Assembly: GCF_023897015.1 (NCBI RefSeq) | Contig: NZ_JAMHFY010000022.1 | Location: forward strand, 1-64,000 | Source: Desulfosporosinus nitroreducens | GTDB lineage: Bacteria; Bacillota; Desulfitobacteriia; Desulfitobacteriales; Desulfitobacteriaceae | Length of the DNA: 64,000 bases | Reading direction: 5' to 3' | Shown: positions 8,373 to 17,135 of the stretch, piece after piece | Layout of the letters: every line of letters starts with the position of its first letter | How positions within the stretch are numbered: the first letter of the stretch is position 1 | Position numbers and translations under genes: made by a program | The notes under the pieces: model-generated | Databases searched by the model: none | Told to the model about the DNA's origin: nothing | What the model saw: the letters and a program-made list of their open reading frames with translations, nothing else

Positions 8373-9572
8373 CTACTCCTTAATAATAAGATAAATTCTC
8401 ATTATATCCTCTTCATTCATAATCTTTGGCACAGGATAAAGCGGGTTGCTTTCTGCCAAAGCACGTTTTACCATCAAAGGAACATCACTCTCAATAATGC
8501 CGTTCACCTTGTTGGGAATCCCCATACTTTTATTGAGCATTTTAATTGCATGAATAAATTTAAATGATTTTTGTTCACTGTTATCGCCTGGTTCACTCAA
8601 ACCAACCATATCGGCAAGCTCGGCCAAAGGTTTGTGTGCCGACTTGCCATAGTATTCTAAAACATAAGGCAGGATGATAGCATTTGCCAATCCGTGAGGG
8701 ACTGAGTAAAATCCACCAAGCGTATGAGCAATCGCATGGACATAACCAACACCGACACGTGTAAATGCCAGACCTGCCAAAAATGAGGCTTCTTGCATGT
8801 TCTTACGCGCGGCAAGGTTTTGGCCGTTCGAATATGCTTCAAAAATGTTTTCGAAAATCAACTTTACTGCATCTCTACTGTACTGTTTTGTGGCTTTTGT
8901 GTTACTTCTGCCGATATAAGCTTCGACGGCATGTGTCAAAGCATCAATCCCGGTTGTCGAGGTAATACGTTGCGGCAGATTAACAGTAAGCACCGGGTCA
9001 AGCACTGCATACTGTGGAATTAGAGCAGTGTCATTGATTGCATACTTTTCATGGGTCCTGCTGTCCGTAATAACAGCCGCAATTGTGGTTTCACTGCCAG
9101 TACCGGAGGTTGTTGGAATAGCAACTAGAGGAGGAATTTTTTTCAAAACCTTAAATAACCCCTTCATTTGAGGAATGCTCTTTTTCGGTCTTGCTGCACG
9201 GGCACCTACACCCTTTGCACAATCAATTGGTGATCCGCCGCCAAAAGCTACTATACCTTTGCAATTGTTTGCATTGTACATCTGTAATGCTTCCTCAATA
9301 TTATCAATGGTTGGGTTCTGGACAGTTCGATCATATACCAGATAGTCAACGCCCTCATTGCTCAAGCCTTTAAGCAATCCATCCATTAGTCCCAGTGATG
9401 CAATCATTTTGTCAGTTACTATCAAAACGCTGTCAATACCCTTACTTTTAATTAGCTTTGGCAGCTTGTTCAAGCTGTTTTCTCCCTCTATCAACTCTGG
9501 CATACGCCAAGGCAACAAGTAAGAAATCCATTTGAAAACACATTGATAAATCCTGCAATACAATTGATACAT
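8373..9572 (-). CDS. iron-containing alcohol dehydrogenase
   Basis: 399 residues of the group III (iron-dependent) alcohol dehydrogenase family. Seen: the NAD(P)-binding GGGSPIDCAKG near residue 110, IPTTSGTGSE, and the metal-binding histidines in DALTHAVEAYIG, YVHAIAHTLGG and VPHGLANAI. The N-terminus carries an extra hydrophobic stretch of about 25 residues (YQLYCRIYQCVFKWISYLL) not usual in the family. The start is the ATG at 9572, nine bases after a GGGGGAGGG ribosome site. It lies directly before the aldehyde ferredoxin oxidoreductase, which suggests they share an aldehyde intermediate. Confidence 0.88.
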   Translation of the reverse strand: MYQLYCRIYQCVFKWISYLLPWRMPELIEGENSLNKLPKLIKSKGIDSVLIVTDKMIASLGLMDGLLKGLSNEGVDYLVYDRTVQNPTIDNIEEALQMYNANNCKGIVAFGGGSPIDCAKGVGARAARPKKSIPQMKGLFKVLKKIPPLVAIPTTSGTGSETTIAAVITDSRTHEKYAINDTALIPQYAVLDPVLTVNLPQRITSTTGIDALTHAVEAYIGRSNTKATKQYSRDAVKLIFENIFEAYSNGQNLAARKNMQEASFLAGLAFTRVGVGYVHAIAHTLGGFYSVPHGLANAIILPYVLEYYGKSAHKPLAELADMVGLSEPGDNSEQKSFKFIHAIKMLNKSMGIPNKVNGIIESDVPLMVKRALAESNPLYPVPKIMNEEDIMRIYLIIKE

Positions 9573-9747
9573 ACATATCACCCTCCCCCTCTTTAACATT
9601 GAGTCTCCTTAGTCCCTCGTTCAAGATCCTGCCCTTGTTTGAACTCCCACTAATTCTTATGCTTTCACCTAAAATTTACTTATCTTTTAGTTACTTATCC
9701 AAAAATATGATCACTTTTGTTATAATCCATTCTCTACTCCTTTCAGT

Positions 9748-9783
9748 AACATCTATCAGTCGTCCGACCGACCGATAGATGTT
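9748..9783. promoter_or_regulatory. palindromic operator candidate for the TetR regulator
   Basis: An interrupted palindrome with 10-base arms (AACATCTATC at 9748-9757, complement at 9774-9783) enclosing GTCG/CGAC-type repeats. GACCGACCG-like cores are typical TetR/AcrR operators. It lies between the tetR stop and the alcohol dehydrogenase start, where a repressor could control the adh-aor-moaD unit. It may also double as a hairpin. Confidence 0.6.
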
Positions 9784-9789
9784 AAATAA

Positions 9790-10365
9790 TTATTTAGCCT
9801 TTGATAATATTTTGGCAATGCCATCAATTGGAATCGTTTCCTCACCAAGCCTGCACTGAATTGTAAATCCGTCAATTGCTGCCAATATTATATATGATAA
9901 TACTCTATAGTCTGCTGAACTATCTTTTAACACCTTTCTTAAACCATTTTCCAGTGCAATTCTCCATTCTTTATACTTTTCCCTAAAACGTTGATTAAGG
10001 GGTTCATTGCTCGTTACTGCATCGCTAATAAGATAAAGATGCAACTTTCCCCTGGTTTCAGCCGTCGATATTCTTTCGAATACCACCCTTAATACTTCCT
10101 CCGCTATAAGGTTATGCTCGATATTGTCAATCCACGATAAAAGCTCTTCGGTAATTTTTTTAAGATGAATATCTGCAATGTCGTAAATAATATCACTCTT
10201 ATTAGAGTAGTAGTAATATAACGTCCCTTTACTTATGCCAACTTCTTTGGAGATATCAGCAAGACTGGTATTTTTGACACCTTTCTGGGCAATCAATTTA
10301 CTAGCTGCCTCAAGTATGCTTTGTCTCGTACTGATTAGTTGACTCCCTGTCTCTTCTTTACTCAT
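9790..10365 (-). CDS. TetR-family transcriptional regulator
   Basis: 191 residues. Residues about 13-60 form the TetR helix-turn-helix (STRQSILEAASKLI, NTSLADISKEVGISKGTLYYYYSNKSDII). The remainder is the all-helical ligand-binding domain, divergent as usual. The ATG has AGGTG upstream. It is the first gene of the run towards alcohol dehydrogenase and AOR, with a palindrome in the 217-base gap, so it probably represses that pathway in the absence of an aldehyde, acid or similar ligand. The ligand is unknown. Confidence 0.9.
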   Translation of the reverse strand: MSKEETGSQLISTRQSILEAASKLIAQKGVKNTSLADISKEVGISKGTLYYYYSNKSDIIYDIADIHLKKITEELLSWIDNIEHNLIAEEVLRVVFERISTAETRGKLHLYLISDAVTSNEPLNQRFREKYKEWRIALENGLRKVLKDSSADYRVLSYIILAAIDGFTIQCRLGEETIPIDGIAKILSKAK

Positions 10366-10423
10366 TTTTCACCTCATACCATTACCCAACTAACTAAAAA
10401 CATCTGGGCTTCATTTCGCAGTA

Positions 10424-10468
10424 AAAGACCCCACAATTCCCCAAAACGGAGGGGAATTGTGGGGTTTA
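10424..10468. terminator. bidirectional terminator
   Basis: A 15-bp perfect stem (10428-10442 with 10451-10465, 8-base loop) with flanking A and T runs, immediately after the stop of the Sec-ArsC gene; it ends that minus-strand transcript. Confidence 0.88.
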
Positions 10469-10804
10469 ACTATACTTCTCCTCTGCCTTAAAACCTATAA
10501 CCAGTTCGTTGTTCCGTACAACTAGGGGGCGGATAATAGCCTTTGGATTTACAGCCAGAAAATTGGCTACAGCCAATTCGTTAGAGTCCTCAAGTTCTTT
10601 CCCAAGTTCCTTGTAGGTTTTGCTTCTCTTATTCAGCAAACTCTGAACGAGAACACCCCCAAGTTTAGCAAGGTCATTCAGTTCTTCGACGGAGAGAGGG
10701 TTTTTTACAATATTGCGGTATTCAAACTTAACATTCTGTTGCAGAAGACCCGCTTCTGCTTTACGGCAAGTCGTTCACTGGGGAAAGCAATAAAATGTCA
10801 GCAT
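10466..10804 (-). CDS. ArsC/Spx-family protein with predicted selenocysteine
   Basis: Found by translating through a TGA. ATG at 10804 has AGGAGG nine bases upstream; the frame reads MLTFYCFPQ-TGA-TTCRKAEAG and continues to TAA at 10466, 112 residues in all with no other stop. It aligns with the ArsC-like family (for example Bacillus YusI, YPKCGTCRKA): the TGA sits exactly on the catalytic cysteine, giving a U-x-x-C pair, and the family arginine segment IIRPLVV is kept near residue 90. A hairpin (stem GCAGAAG/CTTCTGC, 5-base loop CGGGT) begins right after the TGA at a distance of 22 bases to the loop, within the usual bacterial SECIS range and with G in the loop. TATAAT lies at 10834-10829. 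It probably acts as a thiol/selenol oxidoreductase; the substrate is unknown. Confidence 0.85.
10741..10759 (-). promoter_or_regulatory. predicted bacterial SECIS hairpin
   Basis: Perfect 7-bp stem GCAGAAG/CTTCTGC with loop CGGGT inside the coding region, 22 bases after the in-frame TGA at 10777-10775. Known bacterial SECIS elements sit 16-37 bases from UGA to apical loop and carry G among the first two loop bases; both hold here. It would recruit SelB with Sec-tRNA. Confidence 0.7.
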
Positions 10805-10949
10805 TTTCTTTTTCCTCCTATGTCTAGGATTATATACCGTCTCTCCAAGAACTTGGATCTTATATTAAGAAGTAGGATGTACAATCAAAATATTTTTTAC
10901 AACCCAGTTTGGCAAGAGGCGAAAGGGGTGCATCGCATCTTGTTTATGA

Positions 10950-11522
10950 TTATAAGTTTATTATTATGTCCTCAAGAGCACGTTTGGGCACATGATGTAT
11001 CCCTTGCTGGTCTCTCCAATACTTTATGTCTCCTGATTCTCCTAGCTTGTCAATGACCACCACTTCTTTAGGTTTACCCAGGGCAATCACTGTTAAAATA
11101 GCAAAATGGCTAGGCAGATCTAATTCTTGAGCTAGTGCAACACGGTCAATCGAATTAAATTGGCACCCTCCTAAACCTTTTTCGACAGCACCTAACAATA
11201 TGCTCTGAACAGCAATTCCGTGGTCCCAAAAAATACCTTTACTAATACTTTGATCATGAAGAACGACCACGTATGCACTAGGCTGCTCCCCTTCTTGAGG
11301 CCCATCCCAGTCCTTAAAGTAGCCAGCCCATTTTAAGGTTTTAAAAATTCGATTATTAATTTCGGGCGTCTGGGATATTATGTACTTTAGCGCCTGAAGA
11401 TTCCCCCCCGTTGAAGAAAGCCTTGCAAGATCAACGAGGTCTTTTAAAGTCTCACGGGTTACCTCTGCGTCCTGATAAAATCGGCGATAAGTCCGGTTTT
11501 TTTCAATGAGTTTACGAATCAT
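10950..11522 (-). CDS. nitroreductase family protein
   Basis: About 190 residues of single-domain nitroreductase. EKNRTYRRF near the N-terminus and LSSTGGNLQALKY near residue 40 are the FMN-contacting blocks; GAVEKGLGGCQF and VIALGKPKE are the typical later motifs. The start is the ATG at 11522, ten bases after TTGGAGG; a frame starting three codons earlier places ATG against the ribosome site. It is an FMN flavoprotein using NAD(P)H, with unknown acceptor. It lies 145 bases upstream of the Sec-ArsC gene on the same strand. Confidence 0.85.
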   Translation of the reverse strand: MIRKLIEKNRTYRRFYQDAEVTRETLKDLVDLARLSSTGGNLQALKYIISQTPEINNRIFKTLKWAGYFKDWDGPQEGEQPSAYVVVLHDQSISKGIFWDHGIAVQSILLGAVEKGLGGCQFNSIDRVALAQELDLPSHFAILTVIALGKPKEVVVIDKLGESGDIKYWRDQQGIHHVPKRALEDIIINL

Positions 11523-11635
11523 ATTAAACATCCCTCCAAGAAGTTATATCTAATTCCAGTTGGACCGTCTCTTTGTTCTCAATAATATTATTTCCGTGGC
11601 AACCATTACCTTAAATGTCTCATGCCAGTGAGATC

Positions 11636-12151
11636 TTACTTTTTTATTCGGCTTAAGGCCAAATCCAAGGCCTCTTTAACCGTCTGTGCATAATCCAGTT
11701 TAATGCTTTTTCTTTCATCTAAATACTCTTCTTCATATGCTATGGTCCTCACTTTTTTAGCCCATCCGCCTGAAGGTTCCAGAATTACGACAGGTTTAAG
11801 GTTCAGGTATGCCGCAGATAATTCCCCCAGTGTGCCATTACCTCCACCCACCATTATTAAGGCATCCGAAGAATGAACAAGAATTAAGCTCCGATAATCA
11901 AAACTTAATCCTGTATTAATAGGAATGTCTATATATTTATTGGCCCTATCCATCGTATCTCCTGGTAAAATCCCTACTACTAGACCATTAGCCTCTTTGG
12001 CTCCTTTAGAAGCACACTCCATCACACCGTTTGTACCACCCGTTAAGAGAATTGCACCTCTAAGAGCAATTTCCCGGCCCATTTCTTGGGCCAATTGTTG
12101 CAACTCAGCAGATATGTCCCCTGATTGCCCGATAACCCCAATGCGTATCAA
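11636..12151 (-). CDS. TIGR00725-type nucleotide-binding protein (LOG-like fold)
   Basis: About 171 residues with the Rossmann-like fold of the possible lysine decarboxylase/LOG superfamily: LLTGGTNGVMECASKGAKE near residue 36 is the GG-x-x-G-x-M block and VGGGNGTLGELSAAY near residue 101 is the PGGxGTxxE equivalent, here as GGGNGTLGE. The TTG start reads MIRIGVIGQSGD, the family's normal beginning, with AAAGG nine bases before; an in-frame ATG three codons upstream abuts the ribosome site. Members are often annotated as DNA-processing or nucleotide-binding proteins; the true reaction is unknown. Confidence 0.78.
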   Translation of the reverse strand: MIRIGVIGQSGDISAELQQLAQEMGREIALRGAILLTGGTNGVMECASKGAKEANGLVVGILPGDTMDRANKYIDIPINTGLSFDYRSLILVHSSDALIMVGGGNGTLGELSAAYLNLKPVVILEPSGGWAKKVRTIAYEEEYLDERKSIKLDYAQTVKEALDLALSRIKK

Positions 12152-12216
12152 AATACTCATCCTTTCCGAAAAATGTATAGCCTTTGTATAATATGTCACT
12201 GAAAAGTAACATTATG

Positions 12217-12579
12217 CTAGCGTATTTTTGCCCCGAAAGGTATAAGCCCAAGTTTAGCAAATTTGAAATGCTGAAGCCCAAAGGGTACACCAACAATTGT
12301 TATACAAAATAGTGCACCTATAATCAGATGGGCTATGGCAAACTCCCATCCAAAAACGATCAGCCAAATGATATTAAAAATTAATCCGCCAGCTCCAAAA
12401 TGTCCTAGTTCTATTTCTTTTCCAAAAGGCCATAGTACAAATAACGAAATCTTGAAACATTGGAGGCCAAAGGGTATACCAATGATTGTTATGCACAATA
12501 AGGCCCCTGCTAAAAACCATAAAACTGAAGCAATAATACCTCCCAATAATAGCCAAATAATATTGCCAATTATGTTCAT
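12217..12579 (-). CDS. YccF-domain membrane protein
   Basis: 120 residues with two copies of the YccF repeat, each a hydrophobic hairpin followed by a conserved end: LLCITIIGIPFGLQCFKIS near residue 27 and FCITIVGVPFGLQHFK near residue 91. Four hydrophobic segments. YccF proteins are inner-membrane proteins of unknown role. It is the second gene of a two-gene unit with a 57-residue membrane protein just upstream (12-base gap). Confidence 0.88.
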   Translation of the reverse strand: MNIIGNIIWLLLGGIIASVLWFLAGALLCITIIGIPFGLQCFKISLFVLWPFGKEIELGHFGAGGLIFNIIWLIVFGWEFAIAHLIIGALFCITIVGVPFGLQHFKFAKLGLIPFGAKIR

Positions 12580-12591
12580 TTACACCCTCCT

Positions 12592-12765
12592 TTATTTAGT
12601 CATCACAGTCTGCAGTACAGGTAATCCATAATAAACAAGGGCAATAATAAATACTATGCTAATGGCCAACTTAAATAACTTCTTTAGAATGAAGCCGACG
12701 GTAGCGATCACTAAACCTCCAATTAGTATTTCTTGAAACCCTAACCCCCCGAAGAAATTCTCCAT
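12592..12765 (-). CDS. 57-residue membrane protein upstream of YccF
   Basis: Shorter than a 60-residue cut-off. It runs from ATG (GGAGAG nine bases upstream) to TAA, beginning MENFFGGLGFQEILIGG and carrying two hydrophobic stretches separated by a short basic turn (KKLFK). The YccF gene starts 12 bases after its stop with its own AAAGGAGG, so the two are cotranscribed. It may form a membrane complex with YccF; no known family recognised. Confidence 0.65.
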   Translation of the reverse strand: MENFFGGLGFQEILIGGLVIATVGFILKKLFKLAISIVFIIALVYYGLPVLQTVMTK

Positions 12766-13058
12766 AATTCATAACTCTCCTTCTAAAAGTTCTATAATAC
12801 ATTCTATATCACACTCTCCAAAGAAGGAAGACCCTATGGAAATACTTAAAAGACTGACATTCATGAAAAGATCAGCACTAATTTAAACCCTTCCCCGTTG
12901 AAGGGTAATCCATATTGAGGCATATGAGATTGTTGTTACAGAAATGAGCAACAATGGAGGAAATCGGGATTAAATATAGAATCTTAATATTTAAAACTTT
13001 CCGAAGATCCTTCTTTCCCTTAATTATTAAGTGCATTTGCTGAAAGGAGTATTAGTCT

Positions 13059-13859
13059 ATGTCGAAGCTTGATAATCCGCTAAATATATACAAGTTACTT
13101 CCAAAATCAAATTGCAAACTTTGTGGAGTAGCGACCTGCTTGGCGTTTGCTGCTGCTGTTATACAGGGACAAAAACGTCTCAATGAATGTCCACATCTAG
13201 AGAAAAATACAATCAAAGAACTTGATGGAAAGATTATCCGACAAATGACTGCCGAAAAGCAACTGAAGCAAGTACTCGTACCGTTGCAAGTTGAAATTTT
13301 CGCAATAGATTTCCCGGGGTCAGTAAAGCGACTGGGTGCTAAGCTTTCTGGCGATAAGTTAACAGTAAAGTGTCTTGGCAAAGACTTTACTGTTGATTCT
13401 AAGGGCAATGTTATATCTGACTGTCATATTAATGTTTGGGTAATTGTGCCTTTACTGAACTATATCATTAGAAGTGCGGGAATTGATCCTTCTGAAAAAT
13501 GGGTTCCTTTTAGGGAGCTTAGCAGCGACACGGTATGGAATTCATTTTTCGAACAAAGGTTTGAAAAACCTTTGAAGCAACTAATAGATAGCTATCCCGA
13601 TCTTATTGAAGATTTGATTTATATTTTTAACGGAAAGCCAGTAGAAACTAGTTTTACCTCCGATATTTCGCTTGTATTATACCCTTTGCCAAAGATTCCC
13701 TTACTTATTTGTTACAAGAAACCAGAAGAGGATCTAGAATCTAAGCTCAATGTTTTTTTCGATAGCACAGCGGGGGACAATCTCCAGATTGATTCAATCT
13801 ATAGGCTTTGCGTTGGACTTCTGGTAATGTTTCAAAAGATCTCTTCGAGACACATATAG
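13059..13859 (+). CDS. Fe-S motif protein with DUF3786 domain
   Basis: 266 residues. The N-terminal 35 residues carry a four-cysteine-type iron-sulfur motif (CKLCGVATCLAFAAAV then a Cys at 45) like that of the corrinoid iron-sulfur protein and CO dehydrogenase/acetyl-CoA synthase family. The remainder (about 80-260) is the DUF3786 domain, found in acetogens and sulfate reducers. This fusion suggests a cytoplasmic redox or corrinoid-linked role, not demonstrated. AAAGGAG precedes the ATG. No other Wood-Ljungdahl gene is nearby. The 290-base gap upstream holds only a short hairpin at 12887-12906. Confidence 0.75.
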   Translation: MSKLDNPLNIYKLLPKSNCKLCGVATCLAFAAAVIQGQKRLNECPHLEKNTIKELDGKIIRQMTAEKQLKQVLVPLQVEIFAIDFPGSVKRLGAKLSGDKLTVKCLGKDFTVDSKGNVISDCHINVWVIVPLLNYIIRSAGIDPSEKWVPFRELSSDTVWNSFFEQRFEKPLKQLIDSYPDLIEDLIYIFNGKPVETSFTSDISLVLYPLPKIPLLICYKKPEEDLESKLNVFFDSTAGDNLQIDSIYRLCVGLLVMFQKISSRHI

Positions 13860-13870
13860 ATATAAAACTC

Positions 13871-15037
13871 CTATTGAATGTTCTTCACAAGCTGTAATTG
13901 ATTCATCGGAGTTCCGACGTCTAACCTTCCCAATTCAGGTCTGCCAAAGATCCGAGCATTTTCATGCGTTGCCATACGATAGACCTCCAGCCTTGGGATT
14001 CCAGACTGAACCATCCAGTCTATCTCATCATACAAGCTCTCAGCATGAGGCACTTGATAAGCGCCGGCATCTGTGCCAACACCCAGTCGGACCTTTAAAC
14101 AATAAGCTTCATAGATTTTTGCCAAGTGAGCCTCCAGAATACGTTTCAAGGTATCAACTTCATGTGGGGAGTAACGATCGGATGGATATTTCAGTATATT
14201 CCCTATCGGTGACACCGTTGGAACCCAAGCAATGCTCTTTTCTCTCATCCGCTCAAGATCTTTGGTCGTCATATAATATCCGTGTTCAATTGAATCGACT
14301 CCAGCTTCTACAGCTAATGAGATTCCCTCTTCCCCACTGGCATGAGCCATGACAAGTATTTGACGTTCATGAGCCGCCTCGACGATCTCCCTTAATTCTT
14401 CTACCGTCCACTGATTAGGACCCACCCTCGAAAAATCATCAAACCGAATCAATCCTGTGACGATTACTTTAAGTTGGTCTATGCCTTGGTCGAAGAAGTC
14501 ACTCTCCTTTTCCTGCCATTCCTTAAGGTCTTGAAAGCCCCGACCAAGAAAACGGCCATACATTCCCGCTCGACCCACAGCCTCGTGAACTGATATGACC
14601 TTAGGCCCAGACCACAATCCTTCATTAACCTTGTTTTTTGCTTCCCAGGAGAATCCTGGTAAGTCTCCACCGTCGCGAATAGCAACAATTCCCATCTCCA
14701 GATATCGCTGTAAAAACACTTTAATGTTGTCCTCGATCAATAGAGGCTGAGCCCAATTTTCTAAGCACTGATAAAAATCCAGGCTGTCTAAAGCTAAATG
14801 AACATGGGCATCTAACCATCCAGGCAAAAGGAAATAGGAGCTCCATAGCAACGACGGTTCAGGGTGACTTTCTAAATGACTTAAAACCTTCAATGAGTTG
14901 ACCTTGCCATCCTTCCATTTTAAAAGCACAGGTTGAGAACACATACCCCGTTCATAGCTCCAGTACCCTGCGATGATCGTTTCCCCTTCATCGGGAATTT
15001 CAAAGATTTTTCGTTCTGAACTGCACGAAATGTACAC
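13871..15037 (-). CDS. amidohydrolase family protein
   Basis: 388 residues of the metal-dependent amidohydrolase superfamily (imidazolonepropionase/prolidase-like branch). Ligands seen: HVH in LDAHVHLAL near residue 80, H in VMAHASGEEG, H in DSIEHGYYM, and D in GVGTDAG. GTG start with GAGGGG upstream. It hydrolyses a C-N bond of an unknown substrate in the cytoplasm; no signal peptide is visible. It ends 11 bases from the convergent DUF3786 gene. Confidence 0.85.
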   Translation of the reverse strand: MYISCSSERKIFEIPDEGETIIAGYWSYERGMCSQPVLLKWKDGKVNSLKVLSHLESHPEPSLLWSSYFLLPGWLDAHVHLALDSLDFYQCLENWAQPLLIEDNIKVFLQRYLEMGIVAIRDGGDLPGFSWEAKNKVNEGLWSGPKVISVHEAVGRAGMYGRFLGRGFQDLKEWQEKESDFFDQGIDQLKVIVTGLIRFDDFSRVGPNQWTVEELREIVEAAHERQILVMAHASGEEGISLAVEAGVDSIEHGYYMTTKDLERMREKSIAWVPTVSPIGNILKYPSDRYSPHEVDTLKRILEAHLAKIYEAYCLKVRLGVGTDAGAYQVPHAESLYDEIDWMVQSGIPRLEVYRMATHENARIFGRPELGRLDVGTPMNQLQLVKNIQ

Positions 15038-15108
15038 CCTATTTATCCCCTCTCTATCCTAAGTAGAAGTTATTCTCAATCTTGTCTTTCTTGCCAGATA
15101 TTTACCTA

Positions 15109-15153
15109 AAAGAGCAAGAAGCACCCAGTTAAAGGGTTTAGCTTCTTGCTCTT
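15109..15153 (-). terminator. terminator after the aminotransferase
   Basis: A 13-bp stem (AAGAGCAAGAAGC and complement, 15110-15122 with 15141-15153) with T's on the minus-strand side, just past the aminotransferase stop. Confidence 0.75.
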
Positions 15154-15175
15154 ATTTACACCCGGACCCACAGTC

Positions 15176-16360
15176 TTATTTTAGTTCTTCAATCAATGCC
15201 TTAAAGCCGGGCAGTGCTTTCACGATTGTTTCATAAGCAACACAATAGGCAATTCGGACATAACCAGGGCATCCAAATGCAGACCCAGGAACTATGAGAA
15301 TATTTTTCTTATTAGCCAAACTGCAGAATTCGGCATCGTTTTCAATAGGGGATTTGACAAACATGTAAAATGCACCTTCAGGTTTTATACATTGGTAGCC
15401 ATAGGACAAGAGCTCTTTATAAAGAAGTTCCCGATTCCTATTATAAGCCTCAAGATCCACCTTTGCATCCAAACATTTTACAATGACGCGCTGGAATAAT
15501 GCCGGTGCGTTAACAAAACCTAAAATGCGATTTGCAATATTGGCTGCAGAAATAATATTTTCAAAATCGGTAGCTTGATCTGAAATCATCAGATAGCCTA
15601 TTCTTTCGCCAGGAAGCGAAAGGGATTTGCTGTACGAGTATCCGACGATCGTATTTGCATAATATTTCGATAAGTATGGTACCTCAGCCTGATCGTAAGC
15701 AAGCTCTCGATACGGTTCATCGGCAATCAGATATATATCTGTGCTAAATTCCTTTTGCTTCTCTCTCAGTATTTCAGAAAGCTTGATTATAGTTTCTTCC
15801 GAATAGATAACCCCTGTTGGATTATTAGGAGAATTGATGATAACCGCTTTGGTTTTAGGGGTAATTTTATCCTTGAATTCTTTAAGATTCGGTTGGAAAT
15901 CAATCGTATTAGGCGACACTGCAATTAATTCACCATCGAAGTTTTTGACGTAGTTTCTGTACTCTCCGAAAAATGGTGCAAAAGTAATTACCTCATCCTT
16001 TGGATTAAGTAAGGTTTTCAAAATAACATTTAACCCGCCTGCTGCGCCGACGGTCATAAGAATACTGTTATGGGTAATTGTGGTACCAAATTTATCATTG
16101 ATAGATTTGGCAATCGCTGCCCTAACTTCTTCATACCCTGAATTATTCATATATCCATGAATACCTATATCATTTTTATCATTTACAATCTCTAAAATTG
16201 CCTTCTTCACTTCTTCAGGCGGTTCAACATTGGGGTTTCCAAGGCTAAAATCGAAAACATTTTCCGCACCGTAAATTCCTGCTAACCTTTTACCCTCCTC
16301 AAACATTGCCCGAATTACAGAACTGTTTTTAACCTGCTCATGCATTTTTTCTGAAATCAT
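15176..16360 (-). CDS. PLP-dependent class I/II aminotransferase
   Basis: About 394 residues of fold-type I aminotransferase. Seen: substrate loop GNPNVEPP, PNNPTGVIYS, LIADEPYRELAY, and the lysine of SYSKSLSLPGERIGY that forms the Schiff base with pyridoxal phosphate; FVKSPIENDAEF and VRIAYC close the domain. The start is the ATG ten bases after AGAAAGG rather than an upstream TTG. The sequence resembles clostridial aspartate/alanine-type transaminases; the amino donor cannot be fixed. Monocistronic, with its own terminator. Confidence 0.88.
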   Translation of the reverse strand: MISEKMHEQVKNSSVIRAMFEEGKRLAGIYGAENVFDFSLGNPNVEPPEEVKKAILEIVNDKNDIGIHGYMNNSGYEEVRAAIAKSINDKFGTTITHNSILMTVGAAGGLNVILKTLLNPKDEVITFAPFFGEYRNYVKNFDGELIAVSPNTIDFQPNLKEFKDKITPKTKAVIINSPNNPTGVIYSEETIIKLSEILREKQKEFSTDIYLIADEPYRELAYDQAEVPYLSKYYANTIVGYSYSKSLSLPGERIGYLMISDQATDFENIISAANIANRILGFVNAPALFQRVIVKCLDAKVDLEAYNRNRELLYKELLSYGYQCIKPEGAFYMFVKSPIENDAEFCSLANKKNILIVPGSAFGCPGYVRIAYCVAYETIVKALPGFKALIEELK

Positions 16361-16484
16361 ACCGCTCAAACCTTTCTTCTTTAACTAATATTAGAAATTG
16401 GGAGAAGTCGTATTTTTAAATTGAGAAATAAGTTCCCTTCAAGATTTCGATAAAAAATCTGATAATCCTGCCAGCACTTTATTA

Positions 16485-17084
16485 TTAACGTTTTTTATGT
16501 TTCGAGCCGTGAAAATAATAAAAAATCGCTGTGCAAAAAGCTGCCGCAATTTTTGCAAGAAGATCCATTGAAGTGTCTTCAAGTCCGCCCTTTACCATGT
16601 TCGTCTTAAATAAATAATCCCCTACAAACTCAAACATTTCCCATAGAGTGCCTAGGGCGATTGCAACGCTAAAAGCAACAATTACTGCAAATAATCTAAA
16701 TCGTTGCTCCGTAATTTCTTGTCTCTTTTCGAAAATTCCTTTTATCAAATAAAGTGCTATGATAACAGCATAGCTCCCAAATATTGCATGGAGAAATAAA
16801 TCCCACCACCAAAATACTACATAGAAATTCTTGATTTCCCCCAAGAATTGTGCAAAAAAGATAAATACTAGGGCTATTGTTTGAAAGCCAGAAGGTAGAA
16901 GGATATTTCTTTGATTAGCAATACGGGTAACTATGAAAGGACTAATCAGACAAACGACAGCGAGCATCGCCAAACTTAGGTTCTTCCATTGTCTAAACGC
17001 AACATTCACAATAGCTGTATATATAAGAATTGTCTCAAAACACAATGCCATTCCAATTGACAGCTTACTGCTTCGATTATTCAT
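16485..17084 (-). CDS. membrane protein, YjdF/DUF2238-like
   Basis: 199 residues with five or six hydrophobic helices. The central WWWDLFLHAIFGSYAV and later GTLWEMFEFVGDYLF plus DTSMDLLAKIAAAF are the conserved segments of YjdF/DUF2238-type membrane proteins; the histidine, glutamates and aspartates within membrane helices hint at metal or lipid chemistry but nothing is proven. AAGGAG lies upstream of the ATG. It follows the GlmL-like gene by 50 bases on the same strand and could share its transcript. Confidence 0.7.
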   Translation of the reverse strand: MNNRSSKLSIGMALCFETILIYTAIVNVAFRQWKNLSLAMLAVVCLISPFIVTRIANQRNILLPSGFQTIALVFIFFAQFLGEIKNFYVVFWWWDLFLHAIFGSYAVIIALYLIKGIFEKRQEITEQRFRLFAVIVAFSVAIALGTLWEMFEFVGDYLFKTNMVKGGLEDTSMDLLAKIAAAFCTAIFYYFHGSKHKKR

Positions 17085-17135
17085 TAGAGCAAGACTCCTT
17101 CCGAACGGAATCTATGGGGAGGCCTTTATCATGAT

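Noticed and set aside
10739-11056. Plus-strand open frame of 105 codons over the Sec-ArsC and nitroreductase genes
   Set aside because: It is antisense to two well-supported genes and has no family match.
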